Shown here one piece after another: positions 41,996 through 51,530 of a stretch of 61,053 bases of DNA; within the stretch, counting starts at the first letter, position 1; each line of letters begins with the position of its first letter. The notes under the pieces were generated by a model. The model was not told the origin of the DNA and did not search any database. It saw nothing but the letters and a program-made list of their open reading frames with translations. Location: contig NZ_BAMO01000032.1 of assembly GCF_000615945.1 (NCBI RefSeq), positions 1-61,053 on the forward strand, given 5' to 3'. A program made the translations under genes and the position numbers. The DNA comes from Caldalkalibacillus mannanilyticus JCM 10596. Its GTDB lineage: Bacteria; Bacillota; Bacilli; Caldalkalibacillales; JCM-10596.

Positions 41996-42211
41996 TTATT
42001 TCGATAACACCATGCGCAATAGCTCTGAGATACCCCAGTCAGTGATCGTAAAGAAAATTGCTATAAAGATAACTGTTGATAAAACAACAATTGTATAGCT
42101 TGTCAACTCCTTACGGTTGGGCCAACGCACCTTTTTTAGCTCTTGCCAACCATCCTTGAAGAAGTTAGCAGAATTTCTAAAGCCATTGCCAATCTTCGAT
42201 AAGAATCCCAC
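41996..42211 (-). CDS. secE: Protein translocase subunit SecE
   Basis: The 71-residue protein has the cytoplasmic amphipathic part (DGWQELKKVRWPNRKELTSY) followed by one transmembrane helix (IVVLSTVIFIAIFF). It clamps SecY. It is longer than some Bacillus SecE by about ten N-terminal residues. It sits in the standard rpmG-secE-nusG order, 65 bases after rpmG. Confidence 0.96.
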   Translation of the reverse strand: MGFLSKIGNGFRNSANFFKDGWQELKKVRWPNRKELTSYTIVVLSTVIFIAIFFTITDWGISELLRMVLSK

Positions 42212-42276
42212 AACGCCACCTCCACGAATTCCATGAATTCCATTTATTCACCTAAACAAACAACCCTCTTAAGCGT

Positions 42277-42426
42277 TTATTTTGTTTCGCGATGTAGTGT
42301 ATGAGTGTTGCAGAATTTACAATGCTTTTTCATTTCAATACGCTCAGTGTTGGTACGCTTATTTTTTTCAGTAATATAGTTACGTTGTTTACACTCAGTG
42401 CAAGCTAGTGTTACGTTTACTCTCAT
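42277..42426 (-). CDS. rpmG: 50S ribosomal protein L33
   Basis: This 49-codon gene is easy to miss. It reads [20 protein letters not shown], then [20 protein letters not shown] and [13 protein letters not shown] and CKFC give a complete zinc site, so it is the zinc-dependent form. GAGGGGGTGG lies upstream. It opens the rpmG-secE-nusG unit. Confidence 0.96.
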   Translation of the reverse strand: MRVNVTLACTECKQRNYITEKNKRTNTERIEMKKHCKFCNTHTLHRETK

Positions 42427-42533
42427 ATCTGGCCACCCCCTCTTAGTTGATTCTATATCCCCATCCGTTGTTATTCACTCTAGAAATAGAAGATAATAAA
42501 AAAACTATGCAAAAATCGCACGGCTACTCACAT

Positions 42534-42562
42534 ACTCTATCATAGATTAAAATAGCTGTCAA
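42534..42562 (-). promoter_or_regulatory. Sigma-A promoter of rpmG-secE-nusG
   Basis: On the minus strand TTGACA (42557-42562), 17 bases, TAGAGT (42534-42539). The -35 element is a perfect match. It lies about 100 bases upstream of rpmG and downstream of sigH and its inverted repeat. Confidence 0.75.
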
Positions 42563-42638
42563 TTCCTGCAACCAAGGGAAGCTTATTCGTTATTATTTCC
42601 TCAATGCTAGAAATAAATACCTTTCGATTCCATGAATA

Positions 42639-42696
42639 AAGGTTGTTGAAAAAGTGATCTCTTCCCCCATAAGAGCATCTCTTTTTCAACAACCTT
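42639..42696. repeat. 16-bp perfect inverted repeat after sigH
   Basis: AAGGTTGTTGAAAAAG (42639-42654) pairs perfectly with CTTTTTCAACAACCTT (42681-42696), and inner AGATG/CATCT-like bases can extend the stem. It begins five bases after the sigH stop. It probably serves as the sigH terminator although the T-run lies within the arm. The arm sequence also resembles insertion-sequence ends. Confidence 0.8.
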
Positions 42697-42701
42697 CATA
42701 C

Positions 42702-43352
42702 TTAAATGCTAATTTCTCGCACTTCTAGATACCGTTCCAGCTTTCGTTTCACTCGTTGCAGAGCGTTATCAATGGATTTAACATGTCGATCTAGGTCAAC
42801 AGCAATCTCCTGATAAGAGCGACCATCTAGATAGAGCATTAATACCTGCCGTTCTAATTCACTTAGAATTTCACCCATTTTATCCTCAATATCATCAAAC
42901 TCTTCTTGATTAATGATCAACTCTTCTGGATCTGTGACCCGATTTCCGCATATCACATCGAGTAGCGTACGGTCAGATTCTTCATCATAGATCGGCTTGT
43001 CCAGTGATACATAGGAGTTTAAAGGTATGTGCTTCTGCCTTGTAGCCGTCTTGATTGCTGTGATAATTTGTCTTGTGATGCACAGCTCTGCAAAAGCTTT
43101 AAAAGAAGATAACTTGTCCTCTCTAAAATCACGAATAGATTTATATAGCCCAATCATACCTTCTTGGACAATATCCTCACGGTCAGCCCCGATCAAAAAA
43201 TAGGACCTTGCTTTCGCTCGAACAAAGTTTTTGTACTTGTTAATGAGGTATTCAAGTGCTTCCAAATCTCCTGCCTTGACTAATACTACAACTTCTTCAT
43301 CCGGTAAATTTTCTAAATCTTGACGATGTGCCATATGGAAATCTAAACTCAC
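42702..43352 (-). CDS. sigH: RNA polymerase sigma-H factor
   Basis: The 216-residue sigma-70-family factor has region 2 (SYFLIGADREDIVQEGMIGL and FKAFAELCITRQIITAIKTA) and region 4 (LDGRSYQEIAVDLDRHVKSI), close to Bacillus Spo0H. Sigma-H turns on early sporulation and competence genes at the transition state. I placed the start at GTG 43352 because GGAGGG is six bases upstream and touches the ATG at 43358. It stands between rae1 and rpmG, as in other Bacillales. Confidence 0.97.
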   Translation of the reverse strand: MSLDFHMAHRQDLENLPDEEVVVLVKAGDLEALEYLINKYKNFVRAKARSYFLIGADREDIVQEGMIGLYKSIRDFREDKLSSFKAFAELCITRQIITAIKTATRQKHIPLNSYVSLDKPIYDEESDRTLLDVICGNRVTDPEELIINQEEFDDIEDKMGEILSELERQVLMLYLDGRSYQEIAVDLDRHVKSIDNALQRVKRKLERYLEVREISI

Positions 43353-43430
43353 CCTCATCCCTCCGAACTAGCCCACTTCATTACGTAAGGTTATTATACA
43401 TGAAGTATAAAAAATCCGTCAACAAAGGGT

Positions 43431-43940
43431 TTATTTACCTCTTCGCCACTTTTCAAACATTTCCGAGATCTCAGGACTCAATGGAAATTTGGTTTTTGGC
43501 TTTTCCTGGTAGTTTTCTTTCAATGTGTTTTTAATGTTTTTATCTAAACTATTAAGCTCGATGATGAGCTCTCTCGCCGATTTTCTAAGCGCCCCTTGTC
43601 CAAAAACAACCCATTGCTCTGTATGATCTGAAGTTGCGACATAGATTCTACGCTGGACCCTTCTTAATTCCCCGACAAGCTTCTCAATATATTCATCGGC
43701 TGTTTCATTTTCTTTTGTATAGATCACATCGATTTTTTTTGTTTTATATTTCTTTCCAATTCCAGGAACCCGATGGGCGTCAAAGATAAGATACACCTTC
43801 GTGCCTGTAAAACCTTGGTACTCCGCTAATTTCTCAACAAGCCAATCTCGTGACTTTTCCAAGTCATCCTCTTCAATTAATTTTAGGTTTTGTGATGCTC
43901 CTATAATGTTATATCCATCCACAATGAGTACTTCTTCCAA
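43431..43940 (-). CDS. rae1: Ribosome-associated endoribonuclease Rae1 (NYN domain)
   Basis: The 169-residue YacP/NYN-domain protein has the acidic catalytic residues in IVDGYNIIG, FDAHRV and NETADEYIEKL. Bacillus Rae1 cleaves mRNA in the ribosomal A site. It starts 11 bases after the rlmB stop, within the cysE-cysS-mrnC-rlmB unit, and is followed by sigH after about 80 bases. Confidence 0.92.
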   Translation of the reverse strand: MEEVLIVDGYNIIGASQNLKLIEEDDLEKSRDWLVEKLAEYQGFTGTKVYLIFDAHRVPGIGKKYKTKKIDVIYTKENETADEYIEKLVGELRRVQRRIYVATSDHTEQWVVFGQGALRKSARELIIELNSLDKNIKNTLKENYQEKPKTKFPLSPEISEMFEKWRRGK

Positions 43941-43951
43941 AACCTAACCCC

Positions 43952-44694
43952 CTACTGCAAAGGGTTTCTTCGACGATACACTTCATACATGAGAATGGAC
44001 GCCGCCACGGAAGCATTCAGCGAGGTGACATTGCCTAAAAGAGGTAATTTCACTGTAAAATCACACTTCTCTAAGATCAATCTGCCGATTCCCTTTCCCT
44101 CACTCCCAATCACAAGACCAAGGGGTAGTTGAAAGTTCGCTTGACGATAATCCTCTTTCGCTTTAGCATCTGTTCCCGCGATCCACACCCCTCGCTCCTT
44201 GAGCTCCTCGATGGTCTGCGCCAAATTGGTGACTCTGGCTACAGGAACATATTGCACCGCTCCCGCAGATGCTTTAGCCACCGTTGCCGTCAAACCTACC
44301 GCCCGTCTCTTTGGAATAATGACTCCATGAGCTCCTGCGGCATCTGCTGTTCGTAGAATGGAGCCCAGATTATGAGGGTCTTCTATTTCATCTAAAATTA
44401 AGAAGAAGGGGTCCTCGTTTTTTTGTGCGGCTCTTTCAAATAAACTGTCTAAATCAGCATATTCATAGGCTGCGATCGAGCTAAGACACCTTGATGTGAA
44501 ACACCATCCGCCAGTTGATCCAGCTTTCTTTTAGGAACAAATTGTACGATAATCCCCTCTTCTTTGGCAAGTTGTAGAACTTCCTTCATGGAACCTCGCT
44601 GGGATTGCTCTGATACCCAAATCTTATTAATCGGATGCTTGGCTCTCAGCGCTTCTAGTATGGGATTCTTCCCTGCAATCCATTCATCATTCAT
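43952..44694 (-). CDS. rlmB: 23S rRNA 2'-O-methyltransferase RlmB (one-base frameshift in the sequence)
   Basis: The start ([20 protein letters not shown]) has the SpoU substrate-binding domain. The frame leaves the family at GVLARS (about 44479) and stops at 44449. The SPOUT domain continues in another frame as [35 protein letters not shown] (the knot motif), [12 protein letters not shown] and [15 protein letters not shown]. Restoring one T (GCTCG to GCTTCG) gives 247 residues, near the 249 of Bacillus. It overlaps mrnC by four bases (ATGA). A real mutation is possible because RlmB is dispensable, but the pattern matches the errors elsewhere in the window. Confidence 0.93.
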
Positions 44695-45113
44695 TGATCT
44701 CCCTCGTTTCCTTCTATGATTTGAAACCCTTTATGTACAATGTCATCTAATCTTTCTGTCTGCTCGTCCAAATAGAGAAAACCAATGAGGCTCTCAAAAG
44801 CCGTCCCCATACGATAGATCGTTACATCCGTATTTTTGGGTACAGTAGCGCTTTTGGCATTGCGGCCTCTTTTCACAATTTCTAGCTCTTGCTCCAGCAA
44901 GTAGTCTTCGTCCATCAAGGCATATAATATCTTGGCTTGCGCTTTAGCTGAAACATACTTTGTTGCGGCTATATGCAGAAGATGCGGTTTTGTCCCACCT
45001 TTAGAGAGAAGGTGCCTCCGAACATAAATTTCGAAGACAGCATCCCCCATATAGGCTAATGCTAACCCATTATATTGATAAGGAGCTTGAGGTAGTTTTT
45101 CCTTATGAATCAT
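44691..45113 (-). CDS. mrnC: Mini-ribonuclease III (MrnC)
   Basis: The 140-residue enzyme is an RNase III domain without a double-stranded RNA-binding domain; YMGDAVFEIYVRRHL carries the catalytic acidic residues. It matures the ends of 23S rRNA in Bacillus. ATG 45113 follows GAGGG by five to six bases, giving a length close to the 143 residues of Bacillus; the frame remains open eight codons further. It lies eight bases after cysS. Confidence 0.94.
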   Translation of the reverse strand: MIHKEKLPQAPYQYNGLALAYMGDAVFEIYVRRHLLSKGGTKPHLLHIAATKYVSAKAQAKILYALMDEDYLLEQELEIVKRGRNAKSATVPKNTDVTIYRMGTAFESLIGFLYLDEQTERLDDIVHKGFQIIEGNEGDQ

Positions 45114-45121
45114 TGAAACCC

Positions 45122-46518
45122 TCACTTTCTGCGCCAACGTACCCCTTGAGGCGTATCTTCTAGTAAAATCCCTTTCTCTGTCAAAAGATCACGAATCTGA
45201 TCTGCCTTGGCAAAGTCTCTCGATTTTCTAGCCGCATTCCTTTCTTCTATCAGTTGATCGATTTCAGCATCTAACAAGTCGTTTTCTTCCTTCAAGCTTA
45301 AACCTATAATGTTCGCTAGTTTGGCAAGAGTCTCTGTATATAGATTAATATTTCCTTTTATGACCTCTTCATTACGCAAATATGTGTTGATTTCACGCGC
45401 CAGCTCGAACAGAATACTGATCGCTGCTGCTGTATTAAAATCGTCATCCATTGTTTCAATAAATTTTTTCTCCCACTCTTGCACACTTTTAGTCACTTCA
45501 TGACTTGCTTCCCCCGAACAGGAAGTCTGATCACGGTGAATAAGGCTGGCATATACCGTTTTCAAACGTTCAAATCCCGTTTTTGCTTGATCTAATAATT
45601 CATCACTATAATTTAACACACTACGGTATTGTCCGCTAAGCATAAAAAAGCGAACTATTTGTGGATCATGAATACTTAGTACGTCGTTAATACGCACAAA
45701 ATTCCCCACCGATTTAGACATTTTTTGATTGTTTATATTAAGCATGGCATTGTGCATCCAGTACTTAGCCAAAGGCTTCTCGGTTAAACCTTCTGTTTGC
45801 GCAATTTCATTCTCGTGATGCGGGAAGCTTAGATCAAGTCCCCCACCATGGATATCAATAGTATCACCTAAATATTTTTTGATCATGGCTGAGCACTCTA
45901 TGTGCCAACCAGGCGCCCAGCTCCCCAAGGGCTTTCCCAAAATATCTCACCTGGCTTGCTGCTTTTCCACAGGGCAAAATCCAACGGAGATTCTTTCTTC
46001 TCCCCTACTTCGATTCTTACTCCCTCTAATAGTTCATCTACCTTCTGATGGGATAGCTTACCATATTCGGAGAATTGTCTTGTTCGGAAATAAACATCTC
46101 CTCCTGATTCATACGCCAAGCCTTTTTCAATCAGTTGTTTAATAAATTCTATAATCTCGGTCATGTTCTCGGTCACTCGAGGGTGGATATCCGCCTCTCG
46201 AACTCCAAGCTTTCCTACGTTTTCGTGATACGAGTTAATAAACATTTCCGATACTTCCTGAGCCGTTTTTCCCATTTCGACCCCTGCTTGAATAATGCGA
46301 TCATCCACATCCGTAAAGTTTTGTACATACTTTACTTCGTAACCTCGAAACTCTAAGTATTTACGCACCGTATCAAAAAAAATCGCAGGTCTTGCATTTC
46401 CAATGTGAATATGATTATATACTGTCGGTCCGCATACATACATTTTTACTTTCCCCTTTTCAAGGGGAATAAACTCTTCTTTCTCACGAGTAAGAGTATT
46501 ATATATTTTTATTGACAT
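45122..46518 (-). CDS. cysS: Cysteinyl-tRNA synthetase (one-base frameshift in the sequence)
   Basis: The class I synthetase has [14 protein letters not shown] (zinc Cys and HIGH motif), then [10 protein letters not shown]. The frame breaks at about 45913 within [14 protein letters not shown] and continues with [15 protein letters not shown] (zinc His/Glu) and KMSKSVGNF. One extra C (CGCCT to CGCCCT) restores the segment and yields 465 residues, against 466 in Bacillus subtilis. CysRS is essential, so the sequence is most likely wrong here. Its start overlaps the end of cysE by 20 bases; both are controlled by the T-box. Confidence 0.95.
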
Positions 46519-47164
46519 ACTCCTTCGTTCCCTCCTTTAATTCTTTGATCTCCTGACGCAATTCCTCTAGCTCTTCTTGCATTTTACGCATCGATTCAGC
46601 AATCGGGTCAATTAAATTAGCATGATCCATATCATGACTGATTTTTTGTCCATCTTGAATAACAACCTTCGCCGGAATCCCCACAGCGGTAGAATTGGGA
46701 GGAACTTCTCGTAAGACCACCGATCCTGCCCCGATTCTCGAATTTTCCCCTATGGTGAAGGAGCCCAACACCTTTGCCCCCGAAGCAATAAGAACATTAT
46801 CTTCAACTGTTGGATGTCTTTTCCCCTTTTCTTTTCCCGTTCCACCAAGTGTAACTCCTTGAAAAATGGTCACATTATCCCCTATTTCACAGGTTTCCCC
46901 GATCACCACACCCATTCCATGATCAATAAATAAGCCTTTGCCTATTTTAGCACCAGGATGGATTTCAATCCCTGTAATAAAACGACTAACCTGAGAGATA
47001 AAGCGTGCTAAGAAGTAGAATTTTCGTTTATACAAGCCATGAGCCAATCGATGAAACCAGATTGCATGAAGACCTGAATAGGTGAGAATAACTTCAAATA
47101 CACTTCTTGCCGCAGGATCTCTCTCAAATACAACCTGTATATCTCTTTTTAATGCCTCCCACAT
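46499..47164 (-). CDS. cysE: Serine O-acetyltransferase
   Basis: The 221-residue protein makes O-acetylserine from serine and acetyl-CoA, the first step of cysteine synthesis. The left-handed beta-helix hexapeptide repeats run from about residue 65, with the active-site region [20 protein letters not shown] and [19 protein letters not shown] 47164 is used; GAGAGGG lies eight bases upstream and upstream in-frame starts lie in the T-box terminator side. The C-terminus is an unusual charged helix ([16 protein letters not shown]). Confidence 0.95.
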   Translation of the reverse strand: MWEALKRDIQVVFERDPAARSVFEVILTYSGLHAIWFHRLAHGLYKRKFYFLARFISQVSRFITGIEIHPGAKIGKGLFIDHGMGVVIGETCEIGDNVTIFQGVTLGGTGKEKGKRHPTVEDNVLIASGAKVLGSFTIGENSRIGAGSVVLREVPPNSTAVGIPAKVVIQDGQKISHDMDHANLIDPIAESMRKMQEELEELRQEIKELKEGTKEYVNKNI

Positions 47165-47189
47165 TCTAACATCCCTCTCCTCTTGTCTC

Positions 47190-47470
47190 ATCTGAACACC
47201 AAAAAACCGCCTCGTGCCAATAGGCACAGAGACGGTTATCCCGCGGTTCCACTCTGTTTGGAAGGAGTGCTTTAGACATTCCCTTCCCTCTTTACTAAAA
47301 GATAACGGCTTTTACCGGCATAAGCCTACTTTCTTCATTTCGGCTATGCACTCAGAGGGGCATTCCCAAATTTCCCTTGTAAGCTTCTCACACCCACCTG
47401 CGAACAGGAGGAAGCTCTCTCTGGACAAAGTAATAACTTGGTACTCATCCTCTTCAATGCTTTTACATAT
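47190..47470 (-). promoter_or_regulatory. Cysteine T-box riboswitch
   Basis: The minus-strand leader of cysE has the T-box sequence AGAGTGGAACCGCGGG (about 47251-47266). A terminator follows in which CCGTCTCTGTGCC pairs with GGCACGAGGCGG before TTTTTTGG (about 47199-47237). In Stem I a TGC followed by A (GAGTGCATAGCCGAA, about 47343-47357) is the likely specifier, matching cysteine. Uncharged tRNA-Cys would favour antitermination and turn on cysE-cysS and the genes behind them. Confidence 0.9.
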
Positions 47471-47482
47471 TATTTATTTCAT

Positions 47483-47511
47483 ATTGTACTCTTTTGTGAC
47501 AGGATAAGCAA
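47483..47511 (-). promoter_or_regulatory. Sigma-A promoter of the T-box/cysE unit
   Basis: On the minus strand TTGCTT (47506-47511), 17 bases, TACAAT (47483-47488), just downstream of the gltX stop. The 47165-47535 gap is otherwise filled by the T-box leader. Confidence 0.65.
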
Positions 47512-47535
47512 AGCAATTTTCGCACCATCTACTTG

Positions 47536-49014
47536 TTATTGAACAAGGGATTGATACTGTTCTAGAACATGGTCAATGCGCTTCATTAATTTATCTGCCC
47601 CTAATAAAAATAAGGTTTGAGGTAGATCTGGACCATGAATTTGACCTGTTGCCATGACACGAATAGGCATAAACAGAAGTTTCCCTTTTTGACCCGTTGT
47701 TTTTTGTACCGCCTTCACCGCAGCACTAATGGTTTCGGGTGAAAAACTCTCGATTTGTTGGAGCTCAGCTTTGAACACACGAGCGACTTCTTGGACCTGC
47801 TCTCCTCTGAGAACTTCCTTAGCCTCTTCGTCAAACTGTACTTCCTCTTGGAAAAATAAAGAGGAAACCTCGACAATGTCAGAAGCTGAAGTTAATTTCT
47901 CCTGTAGTAACGCAATCAAATGAGTAGCCCATTCTCTTTGCTCTGGACTTAACTCCTGAGGCAGCAACCCTTTTTTTTGTAAATGAGGCAGAGCTAGAGC
48001 CACTATTCTTTCCGTATCAGCTTTTTTGATGTAGTGATTATTCATCCAAGCAAGCTTCTCCGTATCAAATACAGCTGGGCTCTTAGAGAGACGTTCTGCC
48101 TTAAAGATGTTGATGAACTCTTCTTTAGAGTAAATCTCATTCTCACCCTCTGGGGACCACCCTAATAAAGCAATAAAGTTAAATAAGGCTTCTGGTAAAT
48201 AGCCAAGCTGTTCATATTGTTCTATAAATTGAATAATCGACTCATCACGCTTACTTAGCTTCTTCTTCTGTTCATTGACGATCAGCGTCATATGCCCAAA
48301 AATAGGAGCTTCCCAGCCTAAAGCTTCATAAATCATGAGCTGTTTAGGTGTATTAGATATATGGTCATCTCCGCGCAAAACATGAGAAATTTTCATCAAA
48401 TAATCGTCGACCACTACCGCAAAATTATACGTCGGAATGCCGTCTTTTTTGACAATGACGAAGTCACCAAAACCATTTGATTCAAAGGAAACCTGACCCT
48501 TAACCATATCATCAAAAGAAAATATTTTGTTTTCAGGAACCCTGATTCGAATACTTGGAATACGTCCCTCGGCTTCAAAAGCAAGGCACTCTTCTTCTGT
48601 TAGATGACGATGCTTCCCAGAGTATTGAGGCATCTCTCCCCGTGCCATTTGTTCTTCTCTTTCCTTTTCCAACTCTTCCTCTGTGCAATAGCATTTGTAG
48701 GCAAGCCCTTTATCTAATAGCTCTTGCCAATATTTCTTATAAATGTCTAAGCGTTCCGTCTGACGATAGGGACCATAGCCCCCGTCTTTATCAATGCTTT
48801 CGTCCCATTCGATTCCTAACCAGCGCAAATAGGTCAATTGATTTTCTTCCCCGCCAGCAATGTTTCTCTTCACATCAGTGTCTTCAATGCGGATAATAAA
48901 TTGCCCATTATTGCTTTTGGCAAATAGGTAATTAAATAAAGCAGTTCGAGCATTCCCAATATGTAAATGTCCTGTCGGGCTTGGAGCATAGCGCACCCTT
49001 ATTTGGCTTGTCAT
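47536..49014 (-). CDS. gltX: Glutamyl-tRNA synthetase
   Basis: The 492-residue class I synthetase has [20 protein letters not shown] (HIGH motif), KLSKRDESI (KMSKS motif) and the zinc-like [12 protein letters not shown] region. Bacillales GltX often charges tRNA-Gln with glutamate as well; I cannot tell that from sequence. ATG 49014 follows GGAAGGTG by six bases; an in-frame GTG lies three codons earlier. The gene stands alone between ispF and the cysE promoter. Confidence 0.97.
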   Translation of the reverse strand: MTSQIRVRYAPSPTGHLHIGNARTALFNYLFAKSNNGQFIIRIEDTDVKRNIAGGEENQLTYLRWLGIEWDESIDKDGGYGPYRQTERLDIYKKYWQELLDKGLAYKCYCTEEELEKEREEQMARGEMPQYSGKHRHLTEEECLAFEAEGRIPSIRIRVPENKIFSFDDMVKGQVSFESNGFGDFVIVKKDGIPTYNFAVVVDDYLMKISHVLRGDDHISNTPKQLMIYEALGWEAPIFGHMTLIVNEQKKKLSKRDESIIQFIEQYEQLGYLPEALFNFIALLGWSPEGENEIYSKEEFINIFKAERLSKSPAVFDTEKLAWMNNHYIKKADTERIVALALPHLQKKGLLPQELSPEQREWATHLIALLQEKLTSASDIVEVSSLFFQEEVQFDEEAKEVLRGEQVQEVARVFKAELQQIESFSPETISAAVKAVQKTTGQKGKLLFMPIRVMATGQIHGPDLPQTLFLLGADKLMKRIDHVLEQYQSLVQ

Positions 49015-49080
49015 TATATTCACCTTCCGTTGTCTACTATGTATTGTATTGTAAAGTTCTCTATGTTATCGGTCAAGAGA

Positions 49081-49563
49081 TTACGCCTCTCGTGTTACCA
49101 GAACAACTGCTTGAGCTGCGATTCCTTCCTCGCGCCCGGTAAATCCTAGCTTCTCCGTTGTCGTTGCTTTCAAATTGATTCTTTCCGTATCTACCTCAAG
49201 CGCACTGGCAATTCGTTCGATCATGCTTGGTAAATACGGCGCCATCTTAGGTTTCTGAGCAATAATGGTAGCGTCAATATTTCCAAGGGAATACCCTTTA
49301 CGCTCCGCTAACCTCCAGACGTGCTGTAGAAGCTTATAAGAATCAGCATCTTTATATTCTGGATCAGTATCAGGAAAATGCTTCCCAATATCTCCTTCCC
49401 CTATAGCTCCTAAAATAGCATCACTAATGGTATGTAGAAGTACGTCCGCATCAGAGTGTCCCAATAAGCCCTTGTCATAAGGAATTGTCACACCTCCAAT
49501 AATTAAGGGGCGGCCTTCTACTAGCTGGTGAACATCAAAGCCTTGTCCTATTCTAAATCCCAT
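49081..49563 (-). CDS. ispF: 2-C-methyl-D-erythritol 2,4-cyclodiphosphate synthase
   Basis: The 160-residue enzyme closes the cyclodiphosphate in the MEP isoprenoid pathway. The metal ligands are visible in GFDVHQL and [22 protein letters not shown] is the conserved loop. ATG 49563 is inside the end of ispD (11-base overlap), so the two MEP enzymes are translated together. It is followed by gltX. Confidence 0.97.
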   Translation of the reverse strand: MGFRIGQGFDVHQLVEGRPLIIGGVTIPYDKGLLGHSDADVLLHTISDAILGAIGEGDIGKHFPDTDPEYKDADSYKLLQHVWRLAERKGYSLGNIDATIIAQKPKMAPYLPSMIERIASALEVDTERINLKATTTEKLGFTGREEGIAAQAVVLVTREA

Positions 49564-50260
49564 CCTTCTGTCTCCTCTTTTGTAAGATAAACTCCGCCAG
49601 ATCAATATCCTCTGGAGTCGTTAGTTTGATATTATGATAGCTTCCTTGTACAATCCGAATTGGGTAGCCTAAGCGTTCAATCAATGCGGCATCATCAGTA
49701 GCTAGAATACCTTCTTCTTTGGCTTTCAAGTGCGCTTGCACAATATCCTTATAGAAAAAACTTTGCGGTGTTTGGATTGCCCATAGCTTTGACCTGTCTA
49801 ATGTTTTTTCTATGATCAGAGATTTATCTGCTTGTTTAATCGTATCTTTCACCGGCGCGGCTAATAGAGCAGCCCGATCTCGCTCTGTGGCTAAGATCAC
49901 TTGATCAATCTCCTCTGGATGAATAAAGGGTCTTGCTCCATCATGAATTAATACCATATCTGGCTGGGAATCAGGTGCGTAGCTAAGTAAACCATTGCAA
50001 ACACTCTCCTGCCGTTCCGCTCCACCGATCACAAGTTTACACACCTTGGTGAGCTTAAATGTTTCTATCATGGCGGTTATTTGCTTTTGATCATCCTGAC
50101 TCACAACAAGGACTATATTTCTTATCCTCTCATGTTTCTCCCATACTTTCAAGGTATGAACAAGCACAGGGATTCCTTCTAAAGCTAAAAACAATTTGTT
50201 ATGCCCTAAACCCATTCGCTTCCCTTGACCTGCTGCACATATCAGAACATCAATTTGCAT
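49553..50260 (-). CDS. ispD: 2-C-methyl-D-erythritol 4-phosphate cytidylyltransferase
   Basis: The 235-residue enzyme makes CDP-methylerythritol from CTP. The nucleotide-binding [14 protein letters not shown] is at the N-terminus; [18 protein letters not shown] and QTPQSF are conserved catalytic segments, and GILATDDA lies near the end. It follows yacL, separated by a hairpin at 50291-50314, and overlaps ispF. Confidence 0.96.
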   Translation of the reverse strand: MQIDVLICAAGQGKRMGLGHNKLFLALEGIPVLVHTLKVWEKHERIRNIVLVVSQDDQKQITAMIETFKLTKVCKLVIGGAERQESVCNGLLSYAPDSQPDMVLIHDGARPFIHPEEIDQVILATERDRAALLAAPVKDTIKQADKSLIIEKTLDRSKLWAIQTPQSFFYKDIVQAHLKAKEEGILATDDAALIERLGYPIRIVQGSYHNIKLTTPEDIDLAEFILQKRRQKDGI

Positions 50261-50290
50261 CTCTCTTCCCCCTACGAATTACAATAGAAA

Positions 50291-50314
50291 GACTGTTGAT
50301 TCTCATCAACAGTC
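50291..50314. terminator. Hairpin between yacL and ispD
   Basis: GACTGTTGAT and ATCAACAGTC are perfect 10-bp arms around TCTC. On the minus strand the tail is TTTCTATTG, so termination of yacL transcripts would be partial. On the plus strand the tail CTCCTTTTTT is better, but no plus-strand gene reads into it. Confidence 0.7.
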
Positions 50315-50357
50315 TCCTTTTTTATACATACCTAGCTGTAACATTCAAATAATAACA

Positions 50358-51449
50358 TTATAATGCCTTCTCTAGAAGCTTAGGTTTGGCAAATATCATT
50401 CGACCTGCCGAAGTTTGTAACACACTGGTTACGAGCACTTCAATCTCAGCTCCAATATGTTCCCTGCCTCCTTCAACGACAATCATGGTTCCGTCATCAA
50501 GATATGCTACACCTTGACCATGCTCCTTACCGTCTTTAATGACTTGAACAGTCAATTCTTCTCCAGGCAATACTACAGGTTTCACTGCATTTGCTAAGTC
50601 ATTTATATTTAGAACAGGAACTCCCTGCAATTCGCACACTTTATTTAGATTAAAGTCATTTGTAACAACCTTACCATTTAAGACTTTCGCTAGCTTCACT
50701 AGCTTACTATCCACTTCTTGAATTTCTTCAAAATCTCCTTCGTAAATATGAACCTTAATGGCCAGTTCCTTCTGAATTCGATTTAATATATCTAACCCTC
50801 GACGACCTCTATTTCGTTTCAATACATCGGATGAGTCCGCAATATGCTGTAATTCCTCTAACACAAAACCTGGAATCACCATGGTTCCTTCAATGAAACC
50901 TGTTTTACAAATATCAGCAATACGCCCATCAATAATCACACTTGTATCTAAAATCTTATGTTCCACATTTTGAACATACTCACTCTTTTTTTCTTTACCA
51001 AGACGCCCTAATGTAAATAATGATAAAATCTCATCGCGTTTTTTAAAGCCCACTTGAAAGCCTAAATATCCGAGAAAAAAGGAAATAAATACGGATAAAA
51101 TTTGTCCTACAATAGAAAAAGAGCTAATTGGTGAAATTAGTAAAAAGGCAATAATAAGACCTGCTATTAATCCCATTGCTCCAAACAAAATATCCGTAAC
51201 TGGGGTTTTGACGATCTGCTCTTCCCCCCACCTGATCAAACTGACCATATAATCGGCTAACCAAGATGTCGATAAAACAACTACAACAGCTACAACAATC
51301 GCATACACAAATGAATCTCCTGTAAATCTAGAAGACTCCAAGCCAACATTCATCATTTCATTCAATAGCGAAACAGCCTTGTCACCATATTGGTATCCAA
51401 TCACCGCTCCGACTATAGCAAAGAAAAGCTGTATCATTCTTTTTAACAC
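50358..51449 (-). CDS. yacL: PIN/TRAM-domain membrane protein YacL
   Basis: The 363-residue protein has four N-terminal membrane helices (about residues 5-145). A PIN-domain putative nuclease follows (LDTSVIIDGRIADI, about 170; VTNDFNLNKVCEL, about 263-275), then a C-terminal TRAM domain. Acidic PIN residues are intact. The cellular role is unknown; TRAM suggests RNA binding. GTG 51449 is the start, seven bases after GGGAGGTG. It is transcribed between carD and ispD. Confidence 0.92.
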   Translation of the reverse strand: MLKRMIQLFFAIVGAVIGYQYGDKAVSLLNEMMNVGLESSRFTGDSFVYAIVVAVVVVLSTSWLADYMVSLIRWGEEQIVKTPVTDILFGAMGLIAGLIIAFLLISPISSFSIVGQILSVFISFFLGYLGFQVGFKKRDEILSLFTLGRLGKEKKSEYVQNVEHKILDTSVIIDGRIADICKTGFIEGTMVIPGFVLEELQHIADSSDVLKRNRGRRGLDILNRIQKELAIKVHIYEGDFEEIQEVDSKLVKLAKVLNGKVVTNDFNLNKVCELQGVPVLNINDLANAVKPVVLPGEELTVQVIKDGKEHGQGVAYLDDGTMIVVEGGREHIGAEIEVLVTSVLQTSAGRMIFAKPKLLEKAL

Positions 51450-51507
51450 GATTATTCACCTCCCCTATCATTATTGACCGTTTTTCAAATTCAAAACCTT
51501 TTTCGTC

Positions 51508-51530
51508 AAAAAAAGGCGTCACATGGACGC
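51508..51530 (-). terminator. Terminator overlapping the 3' end of carD
   Basis: On the minus strand GCGTC and GACGC pair across CATGT and are followed by CTTTTTTT. The 5' arm is the last codons of carD and the loop includes its stop. The stem is short (5 bp) but well placed. Confidence 0.65.

Noticed and set aside
42639-42696. Intact insertion sequence or transposon
   Set aside because: Only 26 bases lie between the inverted arms and no transposase is present, so at most a relic or an ordinary terminator.
45122-46518. Programmed ribosomal frameshifting in cysS, rplV, rplD or radA
   Set aside because: No slippery heptamer with a following pseudoknot is seen, and so many unrelated genes would not all need recoding.
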